16,459 bases of DNA from Dehalococcoidia bacterium (GCA_022866185.1 JALHUG010000152.1:1-16459), one strand, 5' to 3'; shown: positions 6,690 to 14,194, counted from the first letter of the stretch. Notes: generated from the letters alone by a model not told the origin. Made by a program: numbers and translations.

Positions 6690-7871
6690 ATGCTGAAGGG
6701 CAAGGTTGTCGTCTTAGGCGTGACGGGCAGCATCGCTGCCTACAAGGCGGCCGATCTGGCCAGCAAGCTGGCGCAGGCGGGCGCCAGCGTCGACGTGGTG
6801 ATGACGCCGTCCGCCACCGAGTTCGTTACGCCGCTCACCTTCCGGTCGCTGACACCAGGCAGCGTCGTCGTCGACATGTTCGAGGCGGCTATCGAGCATG
6901 TGGAGCTGGCCCGCCGCGCCGATGTGGTGGTGGTAGCGCCAGCCACGGCCACGACCATCGCTCGCCTGGCGCACGGCCTGGCCGAGGAGATGGTGAGCCT
7001 CACCGTGCTGGCCACCAAGGCGCCGGTGCTGGTCTGCCCGGCCATGGACTCGCAGATGTTCGAGAATCCCGCCACTCAGGCGAACCTGGAGACCCTGCGC
7101 GCGCGGGGCATGACCATCGTCGGCCCGGAGATGGGCCGCTTGGCCTCGGGGCGCATGGGCGCGGGCCGATTGCCGGACAGCGAGACCATCCTGGGGGCCA
7201 TCCGCTACGTCCTGGGCCGCGGCGGCGACCTGGCCGGCCGCAAGGTGGTGGTCACGGCCGGCGGCACGCGCGAGCCTATCGATCCCGTGCGCTATGTGGG
7301 CAACTACTCCTCGGGCAAGATGGGCTACGCCGTGGCTGAGGCGGCACGCGACCGCGGCGCCGATGTGGTGCTGGTGAGCGCGCCCACGGCCTTGGCCACT
7401 CCCTCTGGGGTGAGGCTGGTGTCGGTGCAGCAAGCGGCTGAGATGCGTGATGCGGTCGTCGGGGAGTGCCGCGACGCCCAGGCGCTGGTGATGGCGGCGG
7501 CCGTGGCTGACTACCAGCCGTCTGCCACCGCCGAGCAGAAGATGAAGCGCCATACCGAGACCCTGAGCCTGGAGCTGACGCGCACGCCCGATATCCTGGC
7601 CGAGGCGGGCAAGGGCTTCGTCAGGGTGGGCTTCGCCGCCGAGAGCGAGGAGCTGGTGGCCAATGCCCGCCGCAAGCTGGAGAGCAAGGGGCTCGACCTG
7701 ATAGTGGCCAACGACATCACCGGCCCCGAGTCCGCCTTTGACGCTGACACCAACCGCGTGGTCATCCTCGACCGGGCAGGCGGGGAAGAGCGCCTGCCGG
7801 TCATGACCAAGTACGAGGTCGCCCAGCGCATCCTCGACCGGGTCGTCGAGCTACTGGCCAAGGGCTCCTGA
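6690..7871 (+). CDS. coaBC: Bifunctional phosphopantothenoylcysteine decarboxylase / phosphopantothenate-cysteine ligase
   Basis: This 393-residue enzyme makes 4'-phosphopantetheine from phosphopantothenate. The N-terminal flavoprotein decarboxylase (CoaC, about 1-178) has GVTGSIAAYKA (10-20), catalytic His70 in the IEHVEL context, and PAMD at 117-120. The C-terminal ligase (CoaB, about 183-393) has VTAGGTREPIDPVRYVGN (188-205), SSGKMG (207-212), AAVADYQP (270-277), TPDIL (299-303), GFAAE (314-318) and VANDI (339-343). Two positions differ from the E. coli type: PAMN is PAMD, and the flap cysteine is Ser153 in LASG. I recall the same pair in some other bacterial CoaBC proteins, so it is probably a recognised subtype and not a loss of function. 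It is cotranscribed with coaX. Confidence 0.95.
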   Translation: MLKGKVVVLGVTGSIAAYKAADLASKLAQAGASVDVVMTPSATEFVTPLTFRSLTPGSVVVDMFEAAIEHVELARRADVVVVAPATATTIARLAHGLAEEMVSLTVLATKAPVLVCPAMDSQMFENPATQANLETLRARGMTIVGPEMGRLASGRMGAGRLPDSETILGAIRYVLGRGGDLAGRKVVVTAGGTREPIDPVRYVGNYSSGKMGYAVAEAARDRGADVVLVSAPTALATPSGVRLVSVQQAAEMRDAVVGECRDAQALVMAAAVADYQPSATAEQKMKRHTETLSLELTRTPDILAEAGKGFVRVGFAAESEELVANARRKLESKGLDLIVANDITGPESAFDADTNRVVILDRAGGEERLPVMTKYEVAQRILDRVVELLAKGS

Positions 7872-7927
7872 GACGAAGGCCGGCTGGCCCCCGTGTAGGT
7901 GACAGATGGAGGTCTGAAGGCCTCCGT

Positions 7928-8020
7928 CCGCTCATCCTGAGCTTGTCGAAGGAGGAGCGGGGGTCATGGTTCGACATCCGCCGGAGGTGGACCCGCCTCA
8001 GGCGGGGGCTCACCATGACC
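7928..8020. repeat. Compound palindromic dispersed-repeat element
   Basis: Three nested or adjacent palindromes are present. At 7928-7960, CCGCTC and TCCT pair with AGGA and GAGCGG around an 11-nt loop with one mismatch. GGTCATGGT (7962-7970) pairs with ACCATGACC (8012-8020). Inside that, CCCGCC (7992-7997) pairs with GGCGGG (8001-8006). The wording of the loop (GAGCTTGTCGA) is of a kind I associate with highly repeated palindromes in Dehalococcoidia-like genomes. It lies between the convergent coaBC and the exported beta/TPR-protein gene and supplies the last codons of the latter. Confidence 0.65.
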
Positions 8021-9437
8021 GGCGCAGCGGGTCAGCATGAGCGGCGCAGATTCCAACCAGAAGGGCAGCGAGGCCTAGCGCTGCGGCAAGACCCATCGCC
8101 AGCTCCTCCTCGACCCCAAGCCGGGGCCTGCCGGCGCTACTGGCCGCTAGCCCGCCAGCACCCGTAGGCGGAGCACCGCTCGGCCCCGCGCCAGCCAGGG
8201 CGAGCGAGGCCGCGTCGCGAACCATGGTGGCTGCCTGCGGGTCAATGAGACTACCCAGTCCGTACTGCTGGACGCCCTCCAGGAACGATCGGGCCTCCTC
8301 GTTCGTAGGGTCTAGCTGCAACAGCCGCTCTGCCGTCACGATGGCCCTCAGCGTGCCGAGGCTGGGGGTATCGGACGGCTTGCTCTCCAGGCTAAGCATC
8401 GCCGACCAAACCGCGGCGCTATTCGGGTCCAGCGCGAGGCCGCGCGCGACCTCCAGCATGCCCTCGCTGAGGAGCCGGTCGTTGCCTGGGTTAAAGGCAG
8501 AAACTTGTCCCTCTGGGCTATTGGTGAGGCTGAAAAGGAGTTCGGCGAGCCGGCCATGGTCGGCGGCATCGTTTGATGGCGCGGCAATCTGCCTTGCACG
8601 CCGAAGTTCGGCGCTCGCCTCAGGGGAGAGAAAGGCGATACTGAAGTTGTCGCCCGGCTCAAAATCCCTGTTCTGCCAGATCACTTTCTGGCCCTGGCGC
8701 TGGACAACCGCCTGATCGGTGGGTCCGAAAGGCATCGGACTGGCGGCATAGAAGGTGTCGAGGTCGATGTCCTCGGGAAACTGAACGCTGATTTCAGCGT
8801 CGCCGATGGGGCCGTCCCAGCCGGCGCCGGTTACGAGGACGTAGTCGAAGCAGAGCATGCCTCTGTAGGCCCCACAGTTCAGCTTACCCTCAAGACCGCC
8901 CCGCACCACCTGCTCGAAGCTGACCCTCACCAGGTGGCTGGCGCCGGGCTCAAAGTCCATGGGCCAGACGAACCACGACTCGCCCGCCTGAAAGGCGCTC
9001 TCCGAAACATCCTCTTGGACCAGCTCCTTGCTGACCGCTGCGACCGGCTGCTCATCGACCTTGACCGCCAGGCCCTCCGCGGTGATGGGCAGGGCTTCGA
9101 CAGTCTTGAACTGGAACTGTGCCGTCACCGCCGCTGCGGGCGTCCAGACGCTCTCTGGGTAGCCGACCAGCAGGGACGTGGCGGGGCCAGGGTTATACAG
9201 TTGAAACTCGGCGTCAACCCGTGCTTGGTACTCCGAACGCCCGCCAGGGGTCGGTTCGATATTCACCAACACCTTCTCTGACGTCATCTGAACTAGTGTC
9301 TTTCCGGCGGTGGTCAAAGTGCCGGCGGCCGGGTACACCGGCCCGCTGTCGGCCAAAGCCTCGGATACATTTGGCCGCGCCGACGGCACTAGGCTCACAA
9401 CGACGACGAGCGCAGCAGCGAGAATGACCCGAGTCAT
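8010..9437 (-). CDS. Exported, C-terminally membrane-anchored protein with a DUF4424-like beta region and TPR-like helices
   Basis: The function is unknown. The 475-residue product begins with a signal peptide (hydrophobic residues 5-19). It continues with a beta-rich region (about 30-275) whose opening, including ESVW and repeated FEPG turns, resembles DUF4424-type surface proteins. Two cysteines there, in NCGAYRGMLC (187-196), could form a disulphide. Residues 292-390 look like TPR helices (ARGLALDPNSAAVWSAM, AERLLQLDPTNEEARSF). A Gly/Pro/Ala linker (about 416-440), one membrane helix (446-466) and a short basic tail end the protein. The ATG at 9437 has AGGGGTG about 8 nt upstream; an in-frame ATG at 9500 would place 21 hydrophilic residues before the signal peptide. 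The last codons lie in a repeat element, so the C-terminus may have been altered. Confidence 0.75.
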   Translation of the reverse strand: MTRVILAAALVVVVSLVPSARPNVSEALADSGPVYPAAGTLTTAGKTLVQMTSEKVLVNIEPTPGGRSEYQARVDAEFQLYNPGPATSLLVGYPESVWTPAAAVTAQFQFKTVEALPITAEGLAVKVDEQPVAAVSKELVQEDVSESAFQAGESWFVWPMDFEPGASHLVRVSFEQVVRGGLEGKLNCGAYRGMLCFDYVLVTGAGWDGPIGDAEISVQFPEDIDLDTFYAASPMPFGPTDQAVVQRQGQKVIWQNRDFEPGDNFSIAFLSPEASAELRRARQIAAPSNDAADHGRLAELLFSLTNSPEGQVSAFNPGNDRLLSEGMLEVARGLALDPNSAAVWSAMLSLESKPSDTPSLGTLRAIVTAERLLQLDPTNEEARSFLEGVQQYGLGSLIDPQAATMVRDAASLALAGAGPSGAPPTGAGGLAASSAGRPRLGVEEELAMGLAAALGLAALLVGICAAHADPLRRSW

Positions 9438-9498
9438 GGTTCTTTCACCCCTACCTCGCGAGGCCAGCCGACCCATGCAAGCAGCGTTCCTTGAGGTC

Positions 9499-9527
9499 AT
9501 TGTCCCCGAGGAGCTTCACGTAGTCAA
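9499..9527 (-). promoter_or_regulatory. Predicted promoter for the exported beta/TPR protein
   Basis: On the minus strand the -35 is TTGACT (9527-9522, 5/6), the spacer 17 bp and the -10 GACAAT (9504-9499, 4/6). It would give a leader of about 55 nt before the ATG at 9437. Confidence 0.4.
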
Positions 9528-9574
9528 CCCTCCAGCGCCTCCCTCTACCGGCTCCGCCGCCGAGTGGGGCGCGC

Positions 9575-9858
9575 CGTCGCCTTCTCTTCCGCCTGGCCCA
9601 GCGGATGGCCAACATCCCCGTCTCTCAGCTCGCGTCGATGAAGCTGCTGGTGAACCAGGCATACGAGAACATGGGCCTGCGGTCGAGCCAGATGCTGGGC
9701 TGCATCTTCCGATGGCTGGATGCGCGACACGCCGGACGGCCTGGCCTGGCGGCGCCTGATCGACGAGAGGGGGATCAGGGCAGCCCTGGAGGCCAGGGAC
9801 GGCCCCTTCGGCGACTACAGCGCGGGGAAGGCGGATCAGCCTCCGGCTGAAGGTGCAC
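9575..9858 (+). pseudogene. C-terminal remnant of an enoyl-CoA hydratase/isomerase gene, frameshifted
   Basis: One reading frame gives LLFRLAQRMANIPVSQLA then MKLLVNQAYENMGLRSSQML up to 9709. The next frame then continues the same protein as FDGWMRDTPDGLAW and, later, RDGPFGDYSAG. Together these match the expected C-terminal helices and tail of enoyl-CoA hydratase family proteins of the kind found in Dehalococcoidia. One extra C at 9709-9710 separates the frames. No N-terminal part (CoA-binding or oxyanion-hole region) is found upstream, where a promoter for the opposite-strand gene begins by 9499. The remnant therefore lacks most of the gene as well as being frameshifted. The family call is from memory of motif wording; the frameshift is read directly. 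Confidence 0.55.
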
Positions 9859-9912
9859 CTCCCGCCACAGGTCCGCTGGCGTCAGGGTGGCCAAAGCCTT
9901 TATGCTCGCCAT
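9850..9912 (-). pseudogene. N-terminal remnant of an unidentified gene, possibly an IS-type transposase
   Basis: On the minus strand an ATG at 9912 is preceded by AGGAG with a 7-nt spacer, an excellent start. The protein opens MASIKALATLTPADLWREV and then passes into sequence antisense to the enoyl-CoA hydratase remnant, stopping at 9775 after 45 codons. A good start followed by a switch into an unrelated gene's complement indicates a truncated gene. The opening and the flanking GGGTACACCCCG stretch (about 9957-9968) remind me of IS256-family elements with their terminal repeats, but I cannot confirm this. No rest of a transposase is present. Confidence 0.35.
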
Positions 9913-10012
9913 GGGCGTGCTCCTTTCACAGCTTGCTCTTCTCTTGCCTGCTGCAAAGGGTACACCCCGTTTTCACACAGAATAGGTTACGCTACCGGAC
10001 GAGTACACTCCT

Positions 10013-10041
10013 TTGACAGCACAGGCAGACAGTGCTATGCT
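10013..10041 (+). promoter_or_regulatory. Strong predicted tRNA promoter
   Basis: The -35 is a perfect TTGACA (10013-10018), the spacer 17 bp and the -10 TATGCT (10036-10041, 5/6). A TG at 10033-10034 gives an extended -10. It lies about 65 bp upstream of tRNA-Leu and probably drives both tRNA-Leu and tRNA-Arg. Confidence 0.75.
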
Positions 10042-10105
10042 TCACTGGCAAAAGGTGGCTGGTTCGAACTCAACATGGCCCACGCTGGCTATGCGTTGAG
10101 ACAGC

Positions 10106-10191
10106 GCCGAAGTGGCGGAATGGCAGACGCGCTACGTTCAGGGCGTAGTGTCCGAAAGGACGTGTGGGTTCAAATCCCACCTTCGGCACCA
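10106..10191 (+). tRNA. tRNA-Leu (anticodon CAG)
   Basis: The acceptor stem GCCGAAG (10106-10112) pairs perfectly with CTTCGGC (10181-10187), followed by A73 and an encoded CCA (10189-10191). The anticodon stem CTACG/CGTAG encloses a 7-nt loop with anticodon CAG at 10139-10141, reading CUG. A long variable arm (TCC GAAA GGA) marks a class II tRNA as expected for leucine. The T arm is GTGGG TTCAAAT CCCAC. Confidence 0.96.
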
Positions 10192-10244
10192 AGCATGAAG
10201 ACAGGACGCTGGCATTCTGCTGGCGACGGTTCTAGCTAGATAGC

Positions 10245-10322
10245 GCGCTCGTAGCTCAGTTTGGATAGAGCGCAGCCCTGCGGAGGCTGAGGCCGCGGGT
10301 TCGAGTCCCGCCGAGCGCGCCA
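10245..10322 (+). tRNA. tRNA-Arg (anticodon GCG)
   Basis: The acceptor stem GCGCTCG (10245-10251) pairs with CGAGCGC (10312-10318), with G73 and an encoded CCA (10320-10322). The D arm is GCTC/GAGC. The anticodon stem CAGCC/GGCTG (10273-10277, 10285-10289) encloses the loop CTGCGGA with anticodon GCG at 10280-10282, reading CGC. The T arm is GCGGG TTCGAGT CCCGC. Most bacteria read CGU/CGC with an ACG (inosine) tRNA, so GCG is unusual. It lies 53 bp after tRNA-Leu and is probably in the same transcript. Confidence 0.93.
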
Positions 10323-10327
10323 GCAGT

Positions 10328-10350
10328 ACACAAACAGCGGCAGTTTGTGT
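10328..10350 (+). terminator. Hairpin downstream of tRNA-Arg
   Basis: ACACAAAC (10328-10335) and GTTTGTGT (10343-10350) form a perfect 8-bp stem around a 7-nt loop, 6 bp after the tRNA CCA. No T-run follows, so it could be a processing or pause structure and not a classic terminator. Confidence 0.3.
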
Positions 10351-10452
10351 CAACCCCAACGAGCTTTCCCACATCGTTTCCCTCTGCCCCGCCTCCTTGG
10401 GGGCCATCGCGCCCGCGAGTAGGATGGGGTTTCTCCTGAGCATCACTGGCCG

Positions 10453-10481
10453 TTGACAAACATGCCAGCGCCAGATATGAT
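10453..10481 (+). promoter_or_regulatory. Predicted promoter for the large surface protein
   Basis: The -35 is a perfect TTGACA (10453-10458), the spacer 17 bp and the -10 TATGAT (10476-10481, 5/6). Transcription would begin near 10488, about 60 nt before the ATG at 10548, so this gene has its own strong promoter independent of the tRNAs. Confidence 0.7.
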
Positions 10482-10547
10482 GGCGTAGCCCCATACGCGG
10501 TCGTAGGCTCCCCTCGCGATGTGCCGGCCTGGGAAAGGTACGCCGTC

Positions 10548-13500
10548 ATGAAGCAACTGCCCATCGTCCTACTTCTCCTGATCGCTATTGTCACTTCCAT
10601 CGTCTCGCTGCGGGCTAGCGACAATACAGGGGCTCTCGGCTCGGACGCCGTTAGCCTTGTGCACGTCAGCCCCGACGGTGCCGACTACACCGGCAACCCT
10701 TACTGCCTTGACACCGGTTGGACAGGCACCCCAAGCCCGGTCGTTAACCCCTGGCATGACTGCAACAACATCACCGGCCAGTACCACGTAATCCGCACCG
10801 CGGGCTGGGACACCGGCTACTCGGTCCAGAGCTGGAACGTGGAGAACTTCTCGGGGGCGAACGCTACCATCGTGGCTTACGGCCGCTGCGGCGACCTGGT
10901 CGAGGTGGCCAACCGCCCTGCCTGGGACCCAGCCAACGATGTCCAGCAGTGCGTCGTCATCCACTCCACCACGCCGGGCGAGACCCGCGTCACCCTCTCG
11001 TACTTGGATGACGAGGAGCTGCTCCAGGTCACCTCTCCCGTGGTCAAAGAGTGGGACAGCCTGGTCGACAGCGTCATCCTCAAGCCCCAGATGGGCGACC
11101 TGGAAAAGGTCAAGGTGTACTACGACGCCGATGGCGACACCGTCGTCGAAACGAGCGAGTACAAGGAGCTGTACCTGCCCCCCGACGTCAACGACGACGG
11201 CAAGCGCGACGCCGCGGACGAGCACTTGCTGGACAGGCAGGGCGCCTGGCAGGACCACGCCGTCGTTTGGGACGAGGCCTTAAAGCGCATCAAAGCGACG
11301 CCGGTGGTGCAGATCGTCGAGGTGGTACACGGCGAACACGGTGAGGGCATCACCACCCACCAGCCCACCGAGGGGGCGATCGTCACGGCCGAGATCGAGG
11401 CGCCCAGGGGCTGCACGTATTTCACCGACGCCGACGGCAGCGAGAACTTCGGCACGACTCTAGAGGGAGTGTCCGACAACCTGGGCCGCGTCGTGGTGTA
11501 CGTGGACACCGTCTGCGAAGAGCAGGCAACGATCGAGTTCCACGATGACTACCCGCCCGGCGTGGGCTCCCTGCCGCTTCCCGTGGACGAGTGGATCGGC
11601 ATCAACTGGACGACCATCGAGGAAGCCAAGCAGCCGCAGATCCGCTGGGCCGGCGAGGAGATCATCCTGGCCAAGCGCTGGGCCTTCCTCAACGACTGGT
11701 ACCCCAACGCCACCTGCGGCGACGGCGATGACCCCTGCGATCCCTGTCCGCTGGCCACCATCGGCGGCGCTGTCTATAGCGACGAGGACGGCGACCCCGA
11801 TGGCCTTATGGACACCGTCGTCACCCACCACGTCGACTACACCCTCGATTCCCCCGGCCTGGGCACTCTCGAGGGCGGCTACATCGACGTCAACGGCGAC
11901 GGCGTCCTGGACACTTTGCAGCCCGGGAACGGTTCCGAGGCTATCGGCCACATAGACGACATGTGCATCTCCAAGGCCCTGGCCGACAGCGAGGACCCCG
12001 GCCAGCAGGACACCGAGGCCAAGCTCATGGAGGACACCTACTACTGCCCTCAGTCCGGGCCGCCCTATGGGGAGATCTATTGGGACTCCGTCGAGGGCGC
12101 ATGGTGGTGCGACTATGGCACGTCCTATGCCCCGGCGTCCCTCCAGTCCTCCTCACTGGTGAACAAGCACGCCTGGCTGGTGTGGTACCTCAGGGTCTAC
12201 CAGGTCAAGCTCACCAACGTGGACGGCCAGCGCGAGCTGCACAACGACGGCAACTGGAACCAAGGCGGGGGCGCCGACACCGAAGAGGACACCCTCAACG
12301 TCTCCGCCGACACCCTCCTGAGGGTGAAGGTGAAGGGCTGGTTCTATAATAGCTACCACAGCGGCCGCGGCGACGTCTGCGTGGACATGGACGGCGACGG
12401 CGACGAGCAGGGGTCCGAAAAGGGCGCGCCTTACCCGGCACCCCCAGGTGGCTGCGCCGACGCGGGCGACGAGATGCTGGACAACGGCCACTGGGTGCTG
12501 CCGGACGACCTGCCGCTGCTGGCCGGCCCCGACCCTATCCACACCCGCCCCAGTTGGGACGTGATGAGCGAACCGGATGCCGCCAAGACCGCCGCAATCG
12601 GCCCCAAGAGCACGCTGGACAGCCACGACGCCATAGTCCGCCCCTGGCTCGGCCGCAAGACGGTGGTCCCCGATGGCGCGATCACCGCGGCTGATGCCAT
12701 CATGCCGCTCCTGAAGATCAGGGCCAGCATCGCTAGCGGCGACGCCGGCTTCCTCAGGGAGGCTCTGAAGGGGGTCGTCTACCCCAGCACAAACGACTAC
12801 CACAGCGTCATGATCCCGGCCGACGCCGAGATTCCCGCCGTCGTTGGCAACGGCGGCTACGACTGGATGAGCTGGACAGGCCTGGGCCCCTACCCCTTCT
12901 GGACCATCACCAACAAGCTCGAGCGGGAGGACCCCGAGGAGGTCGACCCCGCGCTGAAGAATCGGCCCTGGTACATCGAGCTCTACACCGACAACCGCGG
13001 CGAGGGGATGTTCTTCGCCAACGGTGACTTCATGCTGGGCTACGATGACTGCCGCACCGACCCCGTCAGCGGCGCGCCCGACTGCCGGCCAGGCAACGTG
13101 GTGGGCAACAGCACCATCACCGTCATCGGCGACTACCCCTACTTCCGCAAGCACCCGGAAGTCCTCTCCAACCCCGTCGAGAAGACCTGGGAGTGGGGCG
13201 GCTTCAAGGACGTCGAAGCCGTGCGGATCGACGCCAACCACACCGCGATCATCGCCCACCTCATCGACCGCGACGGCTTCTGCAAGGACGCGGTCGAGGA
13301 AGATCCCACCGGGGCGGACGGCGTGACCTTCTCGCCCAGCCTCCACCCGGTGCAGGGCGAGGAGATCGAGTTCATCCTCAACACCGAAGTGGGCGCCATC
13401 ATCGACGTGTCACCGGGTGCCATCTACAGCGCGCCGCACACCCCGCTCGGCAAGGCGAGCGTCGTCAGCTTGGATGGTGGAGTGATCATCAGCCCTGACG

Positions 13501-13844
13501 AGGCGGTGGCCCTAGCTGAGGATGGCCGCGTGCTCGACTACTACGACGAGGCTCGTGGCATCGATGAGGGCCTGGTCGCGCGGGAAGACTGCCAGGCCTG
13601 GGTCGTCATCGAGCACCCGTCGAATGAGGAGCCGGACATCACCGTGCTCTTGCATGACCCCGAGGGCGACATCCAGCGGTACTGGCCACCCACACCCCTT
13701 CCGCCCGTCGGCGGCATAGCCGAGCTTCCCGATCTCGCTGATTCGTCACGCCTCGGTTACATCGCCCTGGCCGCGCTGGCGGCCGCGGCGCTGGTCGCCC
13801 TCAGCGCAGGCGGGTGGTATGCCAGGAGACGGCGGGTCAGGTAG
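10548..13844 (+). CDS. Large exported surface protein with Asp-rich Ca2+-loop-like motifs and a C-terminal membrane anchor
   Basis: I do not recognise the family. The 1098-residue product has a signal peptide (residues 5-22) and ends with one membrane helix (about 1069-1090) followed by a basic tail (RRRRVR), so nearly all of it should be outside the cell. Asp/Gly-rich loops resembling EF-hand or calcium loops occur at DADGDTVVE (193-201), DVNDDGKRD (213-221), DADGSENFG (294-302), DEDGDPDGLMD (412-422), DVNGDGVLD (447-455) and DMDGDGDEQ (613-621). Many cysteines (pairs such as CGDGDDPCDPC at 390-400) suggest disulphides. The protein is acidic and aromatic-rich. The ATG at 10548 has AAAGG 9 nt upstream and starts the signal peptide directly; an in-frame GTG at 10521 is less likely. 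It sits alone between tRNA genes. A structural or adhesive role is only a guess. Confidence 0.85.
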   Translation: MKQLPIVLLLLIAIVTSIVSLRASDNTGALGSDAVSLVHVSPDGADYTGNPYCLDTGWTGTPSPVVNPWHDCNNITGQYHVIRTAGWDTGYSVQSWNVENFSGANATIVAYGRCGDLVEVANRPAWDPANDVQQCVVIHSTTPGETRVTLSYLDDEELLQVTSPVVKEWDSLVDSVILKPQMGDLEKVKVYYDADGDTVVETSEYKELYLPPDVNDDGKRDAADEHLLDRQGAWQDHAVVWDEALKRIKATPVVQIVEVVHGEHGEGITTHQPTEGAIVTAEIEAPRGCTYFTDADGSENFGTTLEGVSDNLGRVVVYVDTVCEEQATIEFHDDYPPGVGSLPLPVDEWIGINWTTIEEAKQPQIRWAGEEIILAKRWAFLNDWYPNATCGDGDDPCDPCPLATIGGAVYSDEDGDPDGLMDTVVTHHVDYTLDSPGLGTLEGGYIDVNGDGVLDTLQPGNGSEAIGHIDDMCISKALADSEDPGQQDTEAKLMEDTYYCPQSGPPYGEIYWDSVEGAWWCDYGTSYAPASLQSSSLVNKHAWLVWYLRVYQVKLTNVDGQRELHNDGNWNQGGGADTEEDTLNVSADTLLRVKVKGWFYNSYHSGRGDVCVDMDGDGDEQGSEKGAPYPAPPGGCADAGDEMLDNGHWVLPDDLPLLAGPDPIHTRPSWDVMSEPDAAKTAAIGPKSTLDSHDAIVRPWLGRKTVVPDGAITAADAIMPLLKIRASIASGDAGFLREALKGVVYPSTNDYHSVMIPADAEIPAVVGNGGYDWMSWTGLGPYPFWTITNKLEREDPEEVDPALKNRPWYIELYTDNRGEGMFFANGDFMLGYDDCRTDPVSGAPDCRPGNVVGNSTITVIGDYPYFRKHPEVLSNPVEKTWEWGGFKDVEAVRIDANHTAIIAHLIDRDGFCKDAVEEDPTGADGVTFSPSLHPVQGEEIEFILNTEVGAIIDVSPGAIYSAPHTPLGKASVVSLDGGVIISPDEAVALAEDGRVLDYYDEARGIDEGLVAREDCQAWVVIEHPSNEEPDITVLLHDPEGDIQRYWPPTPLPPVGGIAELPDLADSSRLGYIALAALAAAALVALSAGGWYARRRRVR

Positions 13845-13977
13845 GGGTCCTCGCCGCGGTCATTCCGTGGGATGGGCTATCCGCTGGCCCGTCAGCCACT
13901 GTCGTAGGCGGCGGCAGAGGACTATCCTCTGGCGCTGTTTCTTATCGCCGCTGCTGGCGCGGCGGGTGCCCCTTGGC

Positions 13978-14007
13978 TTGACCGCCTAGACTCGGCAGGG
14001 ATAAGAT
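13978..14007 (+). promoter_or_regulatory. Predicted tRNA-Val promoter
   Basis: The -35 is TTGACC (13978-13983, 5/6), the spacer 18 bp and the -10 TAAGAT (14002-14007, 4/6), ending 8 bp before the mature tRNA 5' end. The remaining 130 bp back to the surface-protein gene shows no gene and no clear T-run terminator. Confidence 0.5.
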
Positions 14008-14015
14008 TTCTTCAG

Positions 14016-14091
14016 GGGCGATTAGCTCAGCTGGAAGAGCGTCTCTCTTACACAGAGAAGGTCAGAGGTTCGAATCCTCTATCGCCCACCA
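14016..14091 (+). tRNA. tRNA-Val (anticodon TAC)
   Basis: The acceptor stem GGGCGAT (14016-14022) pairs with ATCGCCC (14081-14087), with A73 and an encoded CCA (14089-14091). The anticodon stem TCTCT/AGAGA encloses the loop CTTACAC with anticodon TAC at 14049-14051, reading GUA. The T arm is AGAGG TTCGAAT CCTCT. Confidence 0.96.
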
Positions 14092-14101
14092 CGCTTGTTG
14101 A

Positions 14102-14138
14102 GTCGAGCGCATGGCCGGGCCTCGGGGCTCGACCTTTT
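14102..14138 (+). terminator. Probable rho-independent terminator after tRNA-Val
   Basis: GTCGAGC (14102-14108) pairs with GCTCGAC (14127-14133) around an 18-nt GC-rich loop that can itself pair, followed by CTTTT (14134-14138). It begins 10 bp after the tRNA-Val CCA. Confidence 0.45.
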
Positions 14139-14194
14139 CGTTCGGCCTCGCCCCCTCGCGCCCTTGAGCCCCCTGGCGGACCCATTGGGCCCGA

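Noticed and set aside
9310..9759. 149-codon plus-strand frame across the start of the exported-protein gene
   Set aside because: It is antisense to a signal-peptide gene and its promoter, and Pro/Ala/Arg-rich without motifs.
10192..10547. Integrated element at the tRNA genes
   Set aside because: No integrase is present and no repeated tRNA 3' end was found in the window, despite tRNAs on both sides of the surface-protein gene.
11184..11245. Dockerin domain in the surface protein
   Set aside because: One loop (DVNDDGKRD) and the AADEHLLD segment look dockerin-like, but there is no second paired loop at the expected spacing.
10569..13423. Long minus-strand frames (up to 397 codons) opposite the large surface protein
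   Set aside because: They are Val/Gly/Asp-rich mirrors of the Asp/Gly codons on the plus strand, without starts or motifs.
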